Positions 43,055-51,545 of a stretch of DNA of 51,545 bases are shown piece by piece. The translations under genes were made by a program, and so were the position numbers. The notes under the pieces were generated by a model. The model was not told the DNA's origin and did no database searches. It was given only the letters and a program-made list of their open reading frames with translations. The first letter of the stretch is position 1. Every line of letters begins with the position of its first letter. Origin of the DNA: Acidimicrobiales bacterium (GTDB taxonomy: Bacteria > Actinomycetota > Acidimicrobiia > Acidimicrobiales > SZUA-35); assembly GCA_020630065.1 (NCBI GenBank), contig JAHDCC010000002.1, positions 1 to 51,545 on the forward strand, read 5' to 3'.

Positions 43055-46036
43055 TTACCCGTCGTTGTTGGCTGCGTTTTTGGCGTCGAGTTCAGCTTGA
43101 GCCTTTGGTGTTAGGTCACCGTTGCAGTCCCGGCCTTCGCCAGGTCGGTAAAAGCCGCTGAATGAGTCTTCTACAATTTCCCCGTCAGGGAACTCGGTGA
43201 ACCGACGGGTGGTGTACACCCGGCATTCACGGTCTGAGGTTATTTCAGGCGGGAAGGTTGAATCTCTGCCTCGTTCATAAACATCAAACGCTAGTTCGTT
43301 TCCGTTGACGTCGCGAACTGTGAGATGTTTCTGCGAGTAAAAGGTGACGGTGATCGAATCACTGGTGTACGACGTCCAGATCAGGATTGGATGTTCTGAC
43401 GTGTTCTTAACTCGAACATCAACCGAAGGGTAGTCGATGGTGGATTCTCGACCTAGCGGGTAACGAGAAGCGATAGCAAGTGTGTGGAACTGGTGCTCCT
43501 GGATTTCGATTCCGGCAAAAAACGAGGCGTTAAAGAATGTTGTGGCGAACTGGCTTATTCCGCCGCCTACCTGCTGCTCGATAACACCTTGGTTGATGGC
43601 CCCATCGGCGACGAAACCTTTCTCGATGGTTCGTTTTCCGACCGATTCGTTTAATGAGAGTTCTTCGTCGACCTCAATGACGGTTCCTCTCATGAGATCA
43701 GCAAACCGTTGAATATTGGTTACTCGAGGCCCGCCCGGAGCGTGAGGGGTTGTGAACGAACTTACTTCTTCGATGATTCCATAGGAGTTGAGTTTTTCCG
43801 CTGTTGGATCTTCGTCTACAAATTCGGGTTCGACGATTACCAGTTCACCTTCGGCAGGCCGGTTTAGCGCAGCTTCTTTGATTCGTTGCCCAGTGTCCTC
43901 GCCGCAGCATTCGACCGCGCTAGAAACCGGAACTACTACTGGCGTGTCATTTACGATCGTAAATGTGGCTTCGTCGCTGTCGGTGCCGACGTTCGTGAAT
44001 TTTTTCTTGAGCGCTTCGACCGCTAGGTCATTGTCGATCTGCCAGGTCAAATCTGACCCGGAATTGTCGAGCGTAACCATCTTGCGGAGCTCGTCTGGCT
44101 CTGCGGTTGCAGTATTGTCAAGCAGCTGGATTTCTAGCGGCTCATCTAACGCATCAGAAGCCTCGTCGGCTGCGGTGTTCGCATCAGCCTCTGAAATCTG
44201 TGGGACACCTTCAACCGGGGTGAGTTCCAGTACCGGTTGGTCAGATTCTCCCAGTGCGTCCGGCAGCTCGTTCTCGATTTCAGATGCTTCTATTCGTTCC
44301 CCTATTTCGCCTGGAACGACCCGGAAACCGGACCCGTCAGCTTCGATACTGGTTTCGATGACCGGTTCGATAATTGGTTCAAAGATCGTTCGGCTTGCTT
44401 CGTCGGCGGCCTTTTGGTCTACAAGATAGGTTGCAGAGACTTGATCGGTGCGTAAGAAACTGGAAGCCCAACTGAACGGACGAGCCAAGATAAACCCAGA
44501 TCGTCGAGATTCAAGGGCGTCGGCTGTCGTAGCTTCGATATCGGGTTCTGCTCCAAGAGCTCGCGGTGTGGTGACTACAGAATCTCCATTGGCGTTCACG
44601 GTTAGATCGACGTCAAGAACATCGTCTGTTGCTTTGGTGATCGCAGCAGATAGTTCGTCGCCTGATAGTCCGCTGATATCGACGCCGTTTAGCTCGGTGT
44701 TGCGGGCAACCCGCTCACCTCGGCTGTTCTGGTCGATAGCCCAGGCAGCGAAAAATCCTCCGACTAGGAGAACCGGAATAAGTAGTAAGGCAAGGACTTT
44801 ACCCTTGCCTCCTTTTTTGGCTTTGAAGCTCGAACCTAACGGAGAGGTTTCCGGTGTAGGGGGTTGAGACGTCGGTTTTGGTGTCGGCGTAACCAGCTTC
44901 TGGGTAGGTTCCGGTGAGGTCTTTGTTGGGGTGCTCAATACGTTGGGTACTGGCGCAGCTTGAGCGGGTTGGGCAGGCGTCGATGGGGTTGTGGCCGAGG
45001 CGCCAGACTTTTGGTTAACGAAGCTCGTAGTTTCGGCGGCAGCCTTATCGGCGGCTATTTCGACGGTCTCTGCCGATGCTGGTGTTGGGTCTGTGCTTGG
45101 TTTGGCGGTCGGTGTTGGTTCGGTGCTTGGGGTGGAGATCTTGGCCGTAGGTGTTGAGGCTGGATCTGCCGATGCTGGTGTTGGGTCTGTGCTTGGTTTG
45201 GCGGTCGGTGTTGGTTCGGTGCTTGGGGTGGAGATCTTGGCCGTAGGTGTTGAGGCTGGATCTGCCGATGTAGGTGTTGGTTCTAAAGGCTGGCCGGTCG
45301 GAGGGTTGGTGGGAACCTGAGCGGTTGGTTGAACTTCTGCGGTTTTGGCGTCAGAAATCGTCTCGGTCTTAGAGGGCTCCGACGGCGTTTGTGGTTTAGG
45401 CTCGGAGGCTGGTGTTGCCGGAGTTTGTGATGCGTTAGTCACCGGTGTCGGTGTAGAGCTTGTCGTAACTTCTTTGAGCGTGGTCTTTTCATCAGCCAAG
45501 ACCGGGTTTGAAGGGTCAGCGGATGGAGATGTCGGTGATGGGATTTCGTTGACCGTGTTGTCGACTCGCACGGTTCTGTCTGTTGGCGCATCAGACGACG
45601 GTTCAGGCGCAGACGGCAACGGGGAATCTTTTTCAGTAATGATTTCTGTCGTATCATCGGTGAATGGGTTCGCTACCACCGATTGTGTTTCATCTGAAGC
45701 AGAAGTAGTATCCGCTGCCGTTACTTCCAAGATCTCTGTAATATTGCTGGCTTCTTGTGGCCGTTCCCGATCCGTCGATGTAGAAGGTTCGCTGACGTCC
45801 TCTGTCGCCGGGTCAGCCGAGTCGCCAACTGCGCTTAGGTCTTTGATCGGCTGATCTACTGTAATATCTTCAGTCGTTTGCCCAGAGCTGGACGACGCAT
45901 CAAAAGACGATGTACCTTCTGTCTCGCCAGAAGGTTGCGACGATAACTTCTGTGCAGAGTCGTCTGAAGACCCGCTCTCGTTTGATTCTGAAGTACCTTT
46001 GTCTTTTTCAGTAGCCACCAGGGACAAGTGTGCCAC
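43055..46036 (-). CDS. VanW-domain protein with long disordered N-terminus and a single membrane anchor
   Basis: Residues 1-410 are Ser/Thr/Pro/Glu-rich and disordered, with a 32-residue exact tandem repeat (near 259-322). A lysine-rich patch and transmembrane helix (about 410-434) follow. The extracytoplasmic part holds peptidoglycan-binding-4-like domains (from about 440). The VanW domain (about 755-895) has SLNESVGKRTIEKGFVADG, GGGISQFATTFFNA and EHQFHTLAIASRYPLGRE, and a small C-terminal extension follows. VanW proteins are cell-wall associated with unclear biochemical role. GTG start (46036) with a weak ribosome binding site. The long cytoplasmic tail is unusual and may be a target for phosphorylation, which is only a suggestion. 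Confidence 0.9.
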   Translation of the reverse strand: MAHLSLVATEKDKGTSESNESGSSDDSAQKLSSQPSGETEGTSSFDASSSSGQTTEDITVDQPIKDLSAVGDSADPATEDVSEPSTSTDRERPQEASNITEILEVTAADTTSASDETQSVVANPFTDDTTEIITEKDSPLPSAPEPSSDAPTDRTVRVDNTVNEIPSPTSPSADPSNPVLADEKTTLKEVTTSSTPTPVTNASQTPATPASEPKPQTPSEPSKTETISDAKTAEVQPTAQVPTNPPTGQPLEPTPTSADPASTPTAKISTPSTEPTPTAKPSTDPTPASADPASTPTAKISTPSTEPTPTAKPSTDPTPASAETVEIAADKAAAETTSFVNQKSGASATTPSTPAQPAQAAPVPNVLSTPTKTSPEPTQKLVTPTPKPTSQPPTPETSPLGSSFKAKKGGKGKVLALLLIPVLLVGGFFAAWAIDQNSRGERVARNTELNGVDISGLSGDELSAAITKATDDVLDVDLTVNANGDSVVTTPRALGAEPDIEATTADALESRRSGFILARPFSWASSFLRTDQVSATYLVDQKAADEASRTIFEPIIEPVIETSIEADGSGFRVVPGEIGERIEASEIENELPDALGESDQPVLELTPVEGVPQISEADANTAADEASDALDEPLEIQLLDNTATAEPDELRKMVTLDNSGSDLTWQIDNDLAVEALKKKFTNVGTDSDEATFTIVNDTPVVVPVSSAVECCGEDTGQRIKEAALNRPAEGELVIVEPEFVDEDPTAEKLNSYGIIEEVSSFTTPHAPGGPRVTNIQRFADLMRGTVIEVDEELSLNESVGKRTIEKGFVADGAINQGVIEQQVGGGISQFATTFFNASFFAGIEIQEHQFHTLAIASRYPLGRESTIDYPSVDVRVKNTSEHPILIWTSYTSDSITVTFYSQKHLTVRDVNGNELAFDVYERGRDSTFPPEITSDRECRVYTTRRFTEFPDGEIVEDSFSGFYRPGEGRDCNGDLTPKAQAELDAKNAANNDG
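45069..45260. repeat. Perfect 2 x 96-bp tandem duplication within the VanW gene
   Basis: Bases 45069-45164 and 45165-45260 are identical, and the first 10 bases recur at 45261 before the match decays over about 24 bases. The unit encodes 32 residues (ADPASTPTAK and so on) of the disordered N-terminus, keeping the frame. Identity without synonymous differences implies a recent duplication and probable length variation among strains. Confidence 0.95.
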
Positions 46037-46107
46037 ACTGAAAGCAGAAGCTTATTGCACCACCAGACGTTCTTCATCGAGCTGTGATCTAATTTTTATC
46101 AACCGTG

Positions 46108-46770
46108 TTAACGAAAAAGCTGCTGTTGGGGGCTTTGGATTCCTCGAAGATCGTCATAATCGACTTCTAGCCACTCGATAGAGCGGTCCTCTGCGAGCGT
46201 TCTAGCTTGGGGTTTGATTTCTTGGGCCACAAACATGCCTTTGACCGGAGAGAGATCAGGATTCCGGTTCAAGAAATCGAGATACCGAGTTAACTGTTCG
46301 ACGCCGTCGATTTCGCCACGGCGCTTGATTTCGACCGCCACGACCTCATTATCTTTCCCCCGACACAACAGATCTACCGGTCCGATATCGGTTGGATACT
46401 CCCGTCGGACTAACGTCATACCGTCCCCGAGGCGAGAAGGTTCGGTCGCCAAAAGTTGTTGCAGGTGGGCCTCAACCCCATCTTTTTGTAGGCCAGGGTC
46501 TTCACCTAGAATGTGCTGAACATCGTCGAACACCTCATGCAAAGTGATGGTCAACGACTCATTCTTATTGTTGGTGACGACGAACGCATCGTCTTTTTCG
46601 GTGAAAACGTTGGGTGCATTCATCCAGTTCAATGGTTTGTAGGCCCCGCCATCGGCATGAACGGCAACACAACCATCCGCTTTAAGCATTATCAGACGCT
46701 TAGCGCGTGGCAGATGGGCGCTTAGACGTCCGTCGTAGTCAACTGTGCATTCGGCAATCACAACTCGCAT
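46108..46770 (-). CDS. nucS: Endonuclease NucS (EndoMS)
   Basis: Mismatch-specific endonuclease that acts in the non-canonical mismatch repair of actinobacteria lacking MutS/MutL. An N-terminal dimerisation/DNA-binding domain (about 1-110) is followed by a PD-(D/E)XK nuclease domain with Asp133 (GPVDLLCRG), Glu147 and Lys149 (VAVEIKRRG) and Gln159 ([10 protein letters not shown]). Length 220 matches the mycobacterial enzyme. The last residues, QQQLFR, look like a beta-clamp binding motif. Independent gene between VanW and UbiB genes. Confidence 0.95.
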   Translation of the reverse strand: MRVVIAECTVDYDGRLSAHLPRAKRLIMLKADGCVAVHADGGAYKPLNWMNAPNVFTEKDDAFVVTNNKNESLTITLHEVFDDVQHILGEDPGLQKDGVEAHLQQLLATEPSRLGDGMTLVRREYPTDIGPVDLLCRGKDNEVVAVEIKRRGEIDGVEQLTRYLDFLNRNPDLSPVKGMFVAQEIKPQARTLAEDRSIEWLEVDYDDLRGIQSPQQQLFR

Positions 46771-46870
46771 CGTCCCTTTGTAGCCGAAATGGGTCGCAGC
46801 TACTGCCGAAATCGCAAAAGTTATGGCAATCTCGAACGAACGTCCGGGTAGGACGGCCAGATCGTCGAGC

Positions 46871-48457
46871 TTAGTTAAGGTGCCGTCCGCCGAGACGTTT
46901 CCTGATAAGAGCTCTGCGTTGTTGAAGCTCTTCGTACGTTAACCGATCGGTTTGTTCCGGGTCGACACCAAATCCAGCTTTGATGCCGTCCATATCGATG
47001 TTCCAGGACTCTTGGGCCATGCCGAGTTGGGTAGCGATCGACGCCCCATGGTTAGTGGCGAAGTGGGTGGCGATCTCGGTCATCACGCTAAACATGTCGA
47101 GTTCTGGGGCCAAGGTGGCGATCGAACCGTCGATGAAGATCAGGTTCTTAATGTACAGCATCAACGATTTAGGGATTCTGGCTCCGTAACCAAGCAGCGC
47201 TTTAACAACCCGCTGCATCTCTGCGACGAGTTCTTCTGGTTCGAGCGAGGTCGGGTCGAGGGGAGGACGGTCGAGGCCGAGGTCTTTGATAACAGCCTGG
47301 ATATTCGTGTCAGCTGGCAATGCCCCAAGATCACGGAGCGCCTCAACCTGTCCGGGGATGTCATTAGAAGTGGCCGTCATCATCATCTTGAGAAATGCGA
47401 GACGTTCCTTTTCGCTGAGTCGTCCCGTAATCCCAAAATCTACAAGACCGGTACGGCCATCAGGAAGAACAAAAAGGTTTCCACCATGCAGATCCCCATG
47501 AAAGACCCCATGTAAAAACGCACCCTCTAGAAACCCGATCATGCCGGTGCGGATCACGTCGTGGGTGTCAACCCCCGCTTCTTTCATGCCGACGACGTCG
47601 TTGAAGTTAAACCCGTCGAGTCGTTCCATAACTAGTGTCCGCTTGGTGACCAGCTCGGGATGAGGTCGAGGTACCACGAAACCCTGTTGGTCGAGCTTGA
47701 CGAAAACCTCTGCGATATCCAACATGTTGGCGGCTTCAACCCGGAAGTCGAGTTCTTCGATGATAGTTTCGGCGAATAGTTCCACCAGGGCTGGAGGGTT
47801 GGCGAGTGAAGAAACCGGGATGCGGCCGATCATGAATGGAGCGAGCCACGCCAAAACTTTTAGATCCCGTTGTACCAAGGCACCGATACCTGGCCGTTGC
47901 ACTTTAACCACAACGGCTTCACCAGTGGTAAGGACCGCTGAATGGACTTGGGCGATAGATGCCGCAGCGAGGGGAGACGGGTCGAACGTGCGGAACACTT
48001 CATGAATCGGTTTCCCGAACTCCCTCTCAATGCTTTCCACCACCTGAGCGTAAGGGACAGGGGGAACCTGGTCTCGGCACTTCTTACATTCAGCTACCAA
48101 CTCGGTCGGGAAGACGCCTTCGCCCGCACTTATGATCTGAGCTAGTTTGATGTATGTCGGTCCTAACTTCTCGGCCGCTTCACGAATGCGTCTAGCAAGG
48201 CCCTCCCTCGATTTCTTGCCGCGACGGTCGAGTAAATACCATCCGCCGATAGCTCGACCCAAAATTGCTACAACCGTAACCAGACGAGCTAGCGGCGGAA
48301 CTTTGGGCGGAGTCGTTAAACGCGGAAGTGAGCGGAGCTGTTCGGTTCGTAAAATGCCGACCTTTGACAGCCATTTGGGAGGCCGTTTCGCCATGCTCCA
48401 TGGAGGGGTGTCCGAAAACGAACCAAGGCTAAGATCATCTGAAACAGTTACGCTCAC
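46871..48457 (-). CDS. ABC1/UbiB (AarF) family atypical kinase
   Basis: Atypical protein-kinase-like ATPase of the ADCK/UbiB group. The family marker segment [14 protein letters not shown] (KxGQ-type motif, with Ala replacing Gly) is near residue 93, and ASIAQVHSA near 173. VVKVQRPGI holds the ATP-binding lysine. [27 protein letters not shown] holds the catalytic loop and DFG (about 317-343, given as parts HGDLHGGN and LVDFGITG). Roles include quinone or lipid biosynthesis and transport. It starts with GTG. A second candidate start is MAKRPPKW at residue 22. Substrate not predictable. Confidence 0.92.
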   Translation of the reverse strand: MSVTVSDDLSLGSFSDTPPWSMAKRPPKWLSKVGILRTEQLRSLPRLTTPPKVPPLARLVTVVAILGRAIGGWYLLDRRGKKSREGLARRIREAAEKLGPTYIKLAQIISAGEGVFPTELVAECKKCRDQVPPVPYAQVVESIEREFGKPIHEVFRTFDPSPLAAASIAQVHSAVLTTGEAVVVKVQRPGIGALVQRDLKVLAWLAPFMIGRIPVSSLANPPALVELFAETIIEELDFRVEAANMLDIAEVFVKLDQQGFVVPRPHPELVTKRTLVMERLDGFNFNDVVGMKEAGVDTHDVIRTGMIGFLEGAFLHGVFHGDLHGGNLFVLPDGRTGLVDFGITGRLSEKERLAFLKMMMTATSNDIPGQVEALRDLGALPADTNIQAVIKDLGLDRPPLDPTSLEPEELVAEMQRVVKALLGYGARIPKSLMLYIKNLIFIDGSIATLAPELDMFSVMTEIATHFATNHGASIATQLGMAQESWNIDMDGIKAGFGVDPEQTDRLTYEELQQRRALIRKRLGGRHLN

Positions 48458-48518
48458 GATAAGTATTGTGGATCAACTGGGACACATGACGCCCAATCGA
48501 GTGACCACTGTCTCTTTC

Positions 48519-49319
48519 CTATTGGGTTGAGTCGTTCTGTGCCGAGGCGGCCAGAATCTCCAATGACCTCTCGGCCCACTCAGGTCGGCAGATAAGTAGA
48601 TCGGGTAGATACGGGTTTGCGTTGTTGTAAAGCATCGGTGAGCCGTCTAACCGGGAACAATGTAAACCTGCCGCTTGGGCAACCGCTACCGGGGCACAAG
48701 AGTCCCACTCGTATTGTCCGCCAGCGTGGGCATAGATGTCAGCTTGGCCTCGTACAACAGCCATTGCTTTCGCTCCGGCAGATCCCATTTCGATATATTC
48801 GGCATCCAAAACGTTTGCCAGCTCAACCGCAGGTGCAGGTCGTCGCGTGCGGCTGACGATTACGCGTGGCTTGTCGCCAGCGGCTTCAGGTAACCGAAGA
48901 TCGGTTCCGGTAGCTAAGACGAGATCTTCTCCAGGTAACGCAACAGCTCCCGCGACCGGTTTCTGATCAACGACCAACGCAATGTGAACTGCCCAGTCGA
49001 TTCGTGGAGGCTCAGAAAATTCCCGTGTCCCGTCGAGGGGGTCAACAATCCAGGTTCGTTGGGCTTCAAGACGCTCCAAGTTGTTGGCGCCCTCCTCGGA
49101 AAGAAAACCATCGTCGGGCCGCTCCGTCGAAAAAACGGACTGTATGTAGTTATGGGCGGCGAGGTCACCCTCGTCCTTCATGACCTTTGGGTCGACTCCT
49201 TCGGCGCTGAGTCGTTCTCGAACCTCAAGAAGGATGCGCCCGGTCTCGACCGCAACCCGTCGAGCGAGTTTATGGTCGTCGTCGGTTACTAAGCTGGTTT
49301 CGGCAGAAGAGTCATTCAC
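48519..49319 (-). CDS. cysQ: CysQ-like 3'(2'),5'-bisphosphate nucleotidase / inositol-monophosphatase family
   Basis: Mg2+-dependent phosphatase. The metal-binding motif WIVDPLDGTREF is at about residues 93-104, EEG at about 78-80, and YEWDSCAPVAVAQAAG near the C-terminus. The sequence resembles actinobacterial CysQ, which hydrolyses PAP (the by-product of PAPS-dependent sulfotransferases) and also inositol phosphates or fructose bisphosphate. PAP removal would fit the two sulfotransferases in this window, although those genes are 40 kb away. It lies 9 bases after the small zinc-finger-like gene, thus an operon. Confidence 0.88.
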   Translation of the reverse strand: MNDSSAETSLVTDDDHKLARRVAVETGRILLEVRERLSAEGVDPKVMKDEGDLAAHNYIQSVFSTERPDDGFLSEEGANNLERLEAQRTWIVDPLDGTREFSEPPRIDWAVHIALVVDQKPVAGAVALPGEDLVLATGTDLRLPEAAGDKPRVIVSRTRRPAPAVELANVLDAEYIEMGSAGAKAMAVVRGQADIYAHAGGQYEWDSCAPVAVAQAAGLHCSRLDGSPMLYNNANPYLPDLLICRPEWAERSLEILAASAQNDSTQ

Positions 49320-49328
49320 ACTACAACC

Positions 49329-49613
49329 CTATTGCTTTGCTGCTTTCTTACCCCGTCTTTTTGTCTCAGATTTGTGTGGTTCCCCATGAGGGTCCTTAGC
49401 TTCGGCATAGCAGGCGGCATGAAACTGCTCGACCCGGTCCCATTTACCATCGACATACACGTTGCAAATAATTTGGTCATCTCTATGACGGGCGCGAAAC
49501 TTGACCCGCTCCCCACAATGAGGGCACTCCGCAGTACACCCAGCTTCAATTGGGCGAATAACGGCGCGGCTGGACATCCCCCCAGGGGGTTTGGTCGATG
49601 ATTTTGCTGCCAT
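49329..49613 (-). CDS. Small zinc-ribbon-like protein with lysine-rich tail
   Basis: A 94-residue protein with Cys26, CPHC (Cys30, Cys33), Cys50, and FHAACY (His65, Cys68), enough to bind one or two zinc ions. NVYVDGKWDRVEQFH is a distinctive block. The tail (about 79-94) is Lys/Arg-rich and may contact nucleic acid. I do not recognise a named family. It is 9 bases upstream of the CysQ-like gene on the same strand and thus co-transcribed. A second in-frame Met (residue 13) could be the start. Confidence 0.75.
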   Translation of the reverse strand: MAAKSSTKPPGGMSSRAVIRPIEAGCTAECPHCGERVKFRARHRDDQIICNVYVDGKWDRVEQFHAACYAEAKDPHGEPHKSETKRRGKKAAKQ

Positions 49614-49667
49614 ATGTACTTATCGGCACCATATGGAAGAATCTGAGGAAATGATCGCTAAAGGTGA

Positions 49668-51365
49668 CTAGCGGGTAAGTGGTTTATATGTAACCCGAGT
49701 TGGAGACGTGCTCTCTCCTAGTTCTTTGGCTCTCAGCGCCTCATACTGGGAGTAGTTGCCTTCGAACCATCTGACGTGCGAATTGCCTTCGAACGAAAGA
49801 ATGTGGGTTGCGATTCGATCGAGGAACCATCGATCGTGACTAATCACAACCGCGCATCCGGGGAAACGTTCAAGTGCGTCTTCAAGCGCTCGTAGTGTGT
49901 CCACATCTAGATCGTTGGTCGGTTCGTCAAGGAGCAGAACGTTCCCGCCACGTTTAAGTACTCGAGCCAAGTGGACCCGGTTACGTTCACCACCGGAGAG
50001 AACCTTTACTTCTTTTTGCTGATCGGAACCTTTGAAGTTGAACGACGCGACGTACGCTCGGCTATTCATCTCACGATCGCCGACCATCACAATGTCGTGG
50101 CCTTCGGCGATAGCTTCATAGACCGTCTCGTCGTCGTTTAAGACATCTCGTGACTGATCAACGTAGGCCAAGTCAACGGTTGGGCCGATCGTGATGCTGC
50201 CGGAATCGGGTGAAGACTCAGGGGTGGTCTCTTCGTCATTGGCGGCGATCAGCATTTTAAATAGTGTTGTTTTACCGGCACCGTTACCGCCGATCACTCC
50301 AACGATTCCAGCAGGTGGAAGTGAAAATGACAGATCATCTATTAGGAGTTTGTCGCCGAAACCTTTATCGAGGTTCTCGACCTCGATCACCTGGTCGCCG
50401 AGGCGTTTGCCAGAAGGAATGTGAATCTGGACTTTCTCGTCGTTGGGGTTGTACGAATCGGCTTCGGCTTTGAGGTCCTCGTAGGCTTTCAAACGGGCCT
50501 GGCCTTTTGCTTGTCGAGCTTTGGGAGCCATGCGAACCCATTCAAGTTCGCGAGCCAAGGTCCGTCGTTTAGCGTCTTGTGTTTTTTCTTGCTGCGCTAG
50601 TCGGTCTTGTTTTTGTTCAAGCCAACTGCTGTAGTTACCTTCAAACGGAATGCCTTTGCCCCGGTCGAGTTCGAGAATCCACTGGGCTACGTTGTCTAGA
50701 AAATAGCGGTCGTGGGTTATGGCCACTACCGTTCCCGTGTATTCGGATAGGTGCCGTTCAAGCCAACTTACAGACTCAGCGTCAAGGTGGTTAGTTGGCT
50801 CATCGAGAAGTAAGAGATCGGGTTTTGAAATCAGGAGACGGCATAGGGCGACTCGACGACGTTCTCCGCCCGAGAGATGGTCTACCCCCGAGTCTTTGGG
50901 AGGTAGCCGTAGCGCCTCCGAAGCGATTTCGATTGTGCGTTGCAGATCCCACCCATTTACCGTCTCGATTTTGTCTTCGAGTTCAGCTTGCTGAACACCC
51001 AGTTTCTCGTAGTCCGCATCCGGGTCTGACCATTTGGCTAAGACTTGGTCGTATTGGGCGAGAAGTTGGGCGGTCTCGTTTGCCCCGTCCATCACGTTTT
51101 GTTGCACATTCTTCGTGATATCGAGCTTCGGTTCCTGGTCCAACAGGCCAACAGTGAAGCCGGGTGTTAATCGAGCTTCGCCGGTGAAACCGTCGTCTAC
51201 TCCGGCCATGATCCGCAACAACGATGACTTGCCGGAACCGTTGCTTCCTAGAACCCCGATTTTGGCGCCGGGGTAGAAGGATAAGGAAATGTTCTCGAGC
51301 ACTTGACGATCGGGCGGGTAGTAACGGCCGACTTTATGCATCGTGTAAATAAACTGAGCGGACAT
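49668..51365 (-). CDS. ettA: Energy-dependent translational throttle protein EttA (ABC-F)
   Basis: Two ABC ATPase domains in a soluble protein with no membrane part. The first Walker A is GSNGSGKSS (about 40-48), with LSGGERRRVALCRLL and LLLLDEPTNHLD. The second is GGNGAGKTT, with LSGGERNRVHLARVL and LLLDEPTNDLD. The N-terminus (QFIYTMHKVGRYYPP) and FYPGAKIG match EttA, which binds the ribosomal E site and gates translation at low ATP. The inter-domain linker with RLAQQEKTQDAKRRTLARELEW is present. The 565 residues are near the usual 555-560. Confidence 0.95.
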   Translation of the reverse strand: MSAQFIYTMHKVGRYYPPDRQVLENISLSFYPGAKIGVLGSNGSGKSSLLRIMAGVDDGFTGEARLTPGFTVGLLDQEPKLDITKNVQQNVMDGANETAQLLAQYDQVLAKWSDPDADYEKLGVQQAELEDKIETVNGWDLQRTIEIASEALRLPPKDSGVDHLSGGERRRVALCRLLISKPDLLLLDEPTNHLDAESVSWLERHLSEYTGTVVAITHDRYFLDNVAQWILELDRGKGIPFEGNYSSWLEQKQDRLAQQEKTQDAKRRTLARELEWVRMAPKARQAKGQARLKAYEDLKAEADSYNPNDEKVQIHIPSGKRLGDQVIEVENLDKGFGDKLLIDDLSFSLPPAGIVGVIGGNGAGKTTLFKMLIAANDEETTPESSPDSGSITIGPTVDLAYVDQSRDVLNDDETVYEAIAEGHDIVMVGDREMNSRAYVASFNFKGSDQQKEVKVLSGGERNRVHLARVLKRGGNVLLLDEPTNDLDVDTLRALEDALERFPGCAVVISHDRWFLDRIATHILSFEGNSHVRWFEGNYSQYEALRAKELGESTSPTRVTYKPLTR

Positions 51366-51429
51366 GCCCCTTAGACTATCGTCTGAGCCGGGCCGCAGGC
51401 GGTCAACGCAGATGCCGCTTGCCTTACCG

Positions 51430-51466
51430 AAAAAGTAAAAGGGCCCGACCGAAGTCAGAGCCCTTT
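51430..51466 (-). terminator. Rho-independent terminator for the lysine-rich gene at the window edge
   Basis: On the minus strand AAAGGGC (51466-51460) pairs with GCCCTTT (51444-51438), followed by TACTTTTTC. It stands about 40 bases after the stop codon at 51504. Confidence 0.8.
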
Positions 51467-51503
51467 ACAAGTTTCGAATCGAAGTAAGTGATGTGGCTAG
51501 CTA

Positions 51504-51545
51504 TTACTTCTTGTTCTTGGTGGCTTTCTTTGCTGCTTTTTTAGC
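51504..51545 (-). CDS. 3' end of a lysine-rich protein, possibly HU-like (partial)
   Basis: Only the last 13 codons and TAA stop lie in the window: AKKAAKKATKNKK. The Lys/Ala tail is like the C-terminal extension of actinobacterial HU (HupB)-type nucleoid proteins. Other lysine-rich DNA- or RNA-binding proteins are possible. A terminator follows. The gene runs off the window edge at 51545. Confidence 0.5.
   Translation of the reverse strand, partial: AKKAAKKATKNKK

Overview
The window looks like ordinary chromosome from an actinomycete, most probably a member of the Acidimicrobiia. The lineage markers are a mycothiol S-conjugate amidase (Mca), the NucS/EndoMS mismatch endonuclease, a DUF3499 protein, an MT0933-type antitoxin-like protein and an LAxTG sortase signal. 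Base composition is moderate (roughly half G+C by eye), low for soil actinomycetes but usual for aquatic Acidimicrobiia. No insertion sequence, phage gene, CRISPR array or rRNA was found. Gene packing is tight, with no gene-free stretch over 300 bases. The assignment rests on protein families, not on a marker-gene tree.

Left part (1-13.4 kb): a tRNA-Arg(CCT); a diacylglycerol-kinase-like lipid kinase; a membrane-anchored trypsin-fold protein whose catalytic His and Ser appear replaced; a stand-alone HD half of a CCA-adding enzyme; then, on the minus strand, two sulfotransferases followed by two late cobalamin genes (PLP-dependent CobC-like and CbiB). After a DUF3499 gene come glycine-cleavage genes gcvT-gcvP without gcvH, and a thioredoxin-like lipoprotein.

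Middle part (13.4-29 kb): a lytic-transglycosylase lipoprotein, a MerR regulator, an SGNH hydrolase, a small membrane protein, TypA/BipA and a PEBP-like lipoprotein. Next are an MgtE/SLC41-type cation transporter coupled to a PhoU-TrkA_C-PhoU-TrkA_C protein, DoxX, an SPFH/NfeD pair, mca coupled to an SCP2 protein, a ChbG-like protein with an eroded metal site, a secreted nuclease, a Nudix hydrolase and a small membrane protein.

Right part (29-51.5 kb): the most striking object is a 3395-residue secreted protein with about 24 DUF11-type repeats and a C-terminal LAFTG sortase signal, preceded by a hairpin-rich divergent intergenic region. It meets a HerA-like ATPase tail to tail. Then come an antitoxin-like protein, a 56-codon ORF behind a hairpin and a strong ribosome binding site, a PAP2 phosphatase, a VanW-domain protein with a long disordered N-terminus carrying a perfect 96-bp tandem duplication, nucS, a UbiB-family kinase, a CysQ-like phosphatase, a small zinc-finger-like protein, ettA and the 3' end of a lysine-rich, probably HU-like, gene.

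Most genes are housekeeping or envelope functions. I see no compact new defence or biosynthetic system. The candidates for novelty are the giant surface protein with its structured upstream region, the inactivated-enzyme proteins, the small ORF and the transporter/PhoU-TrkA_C pair.
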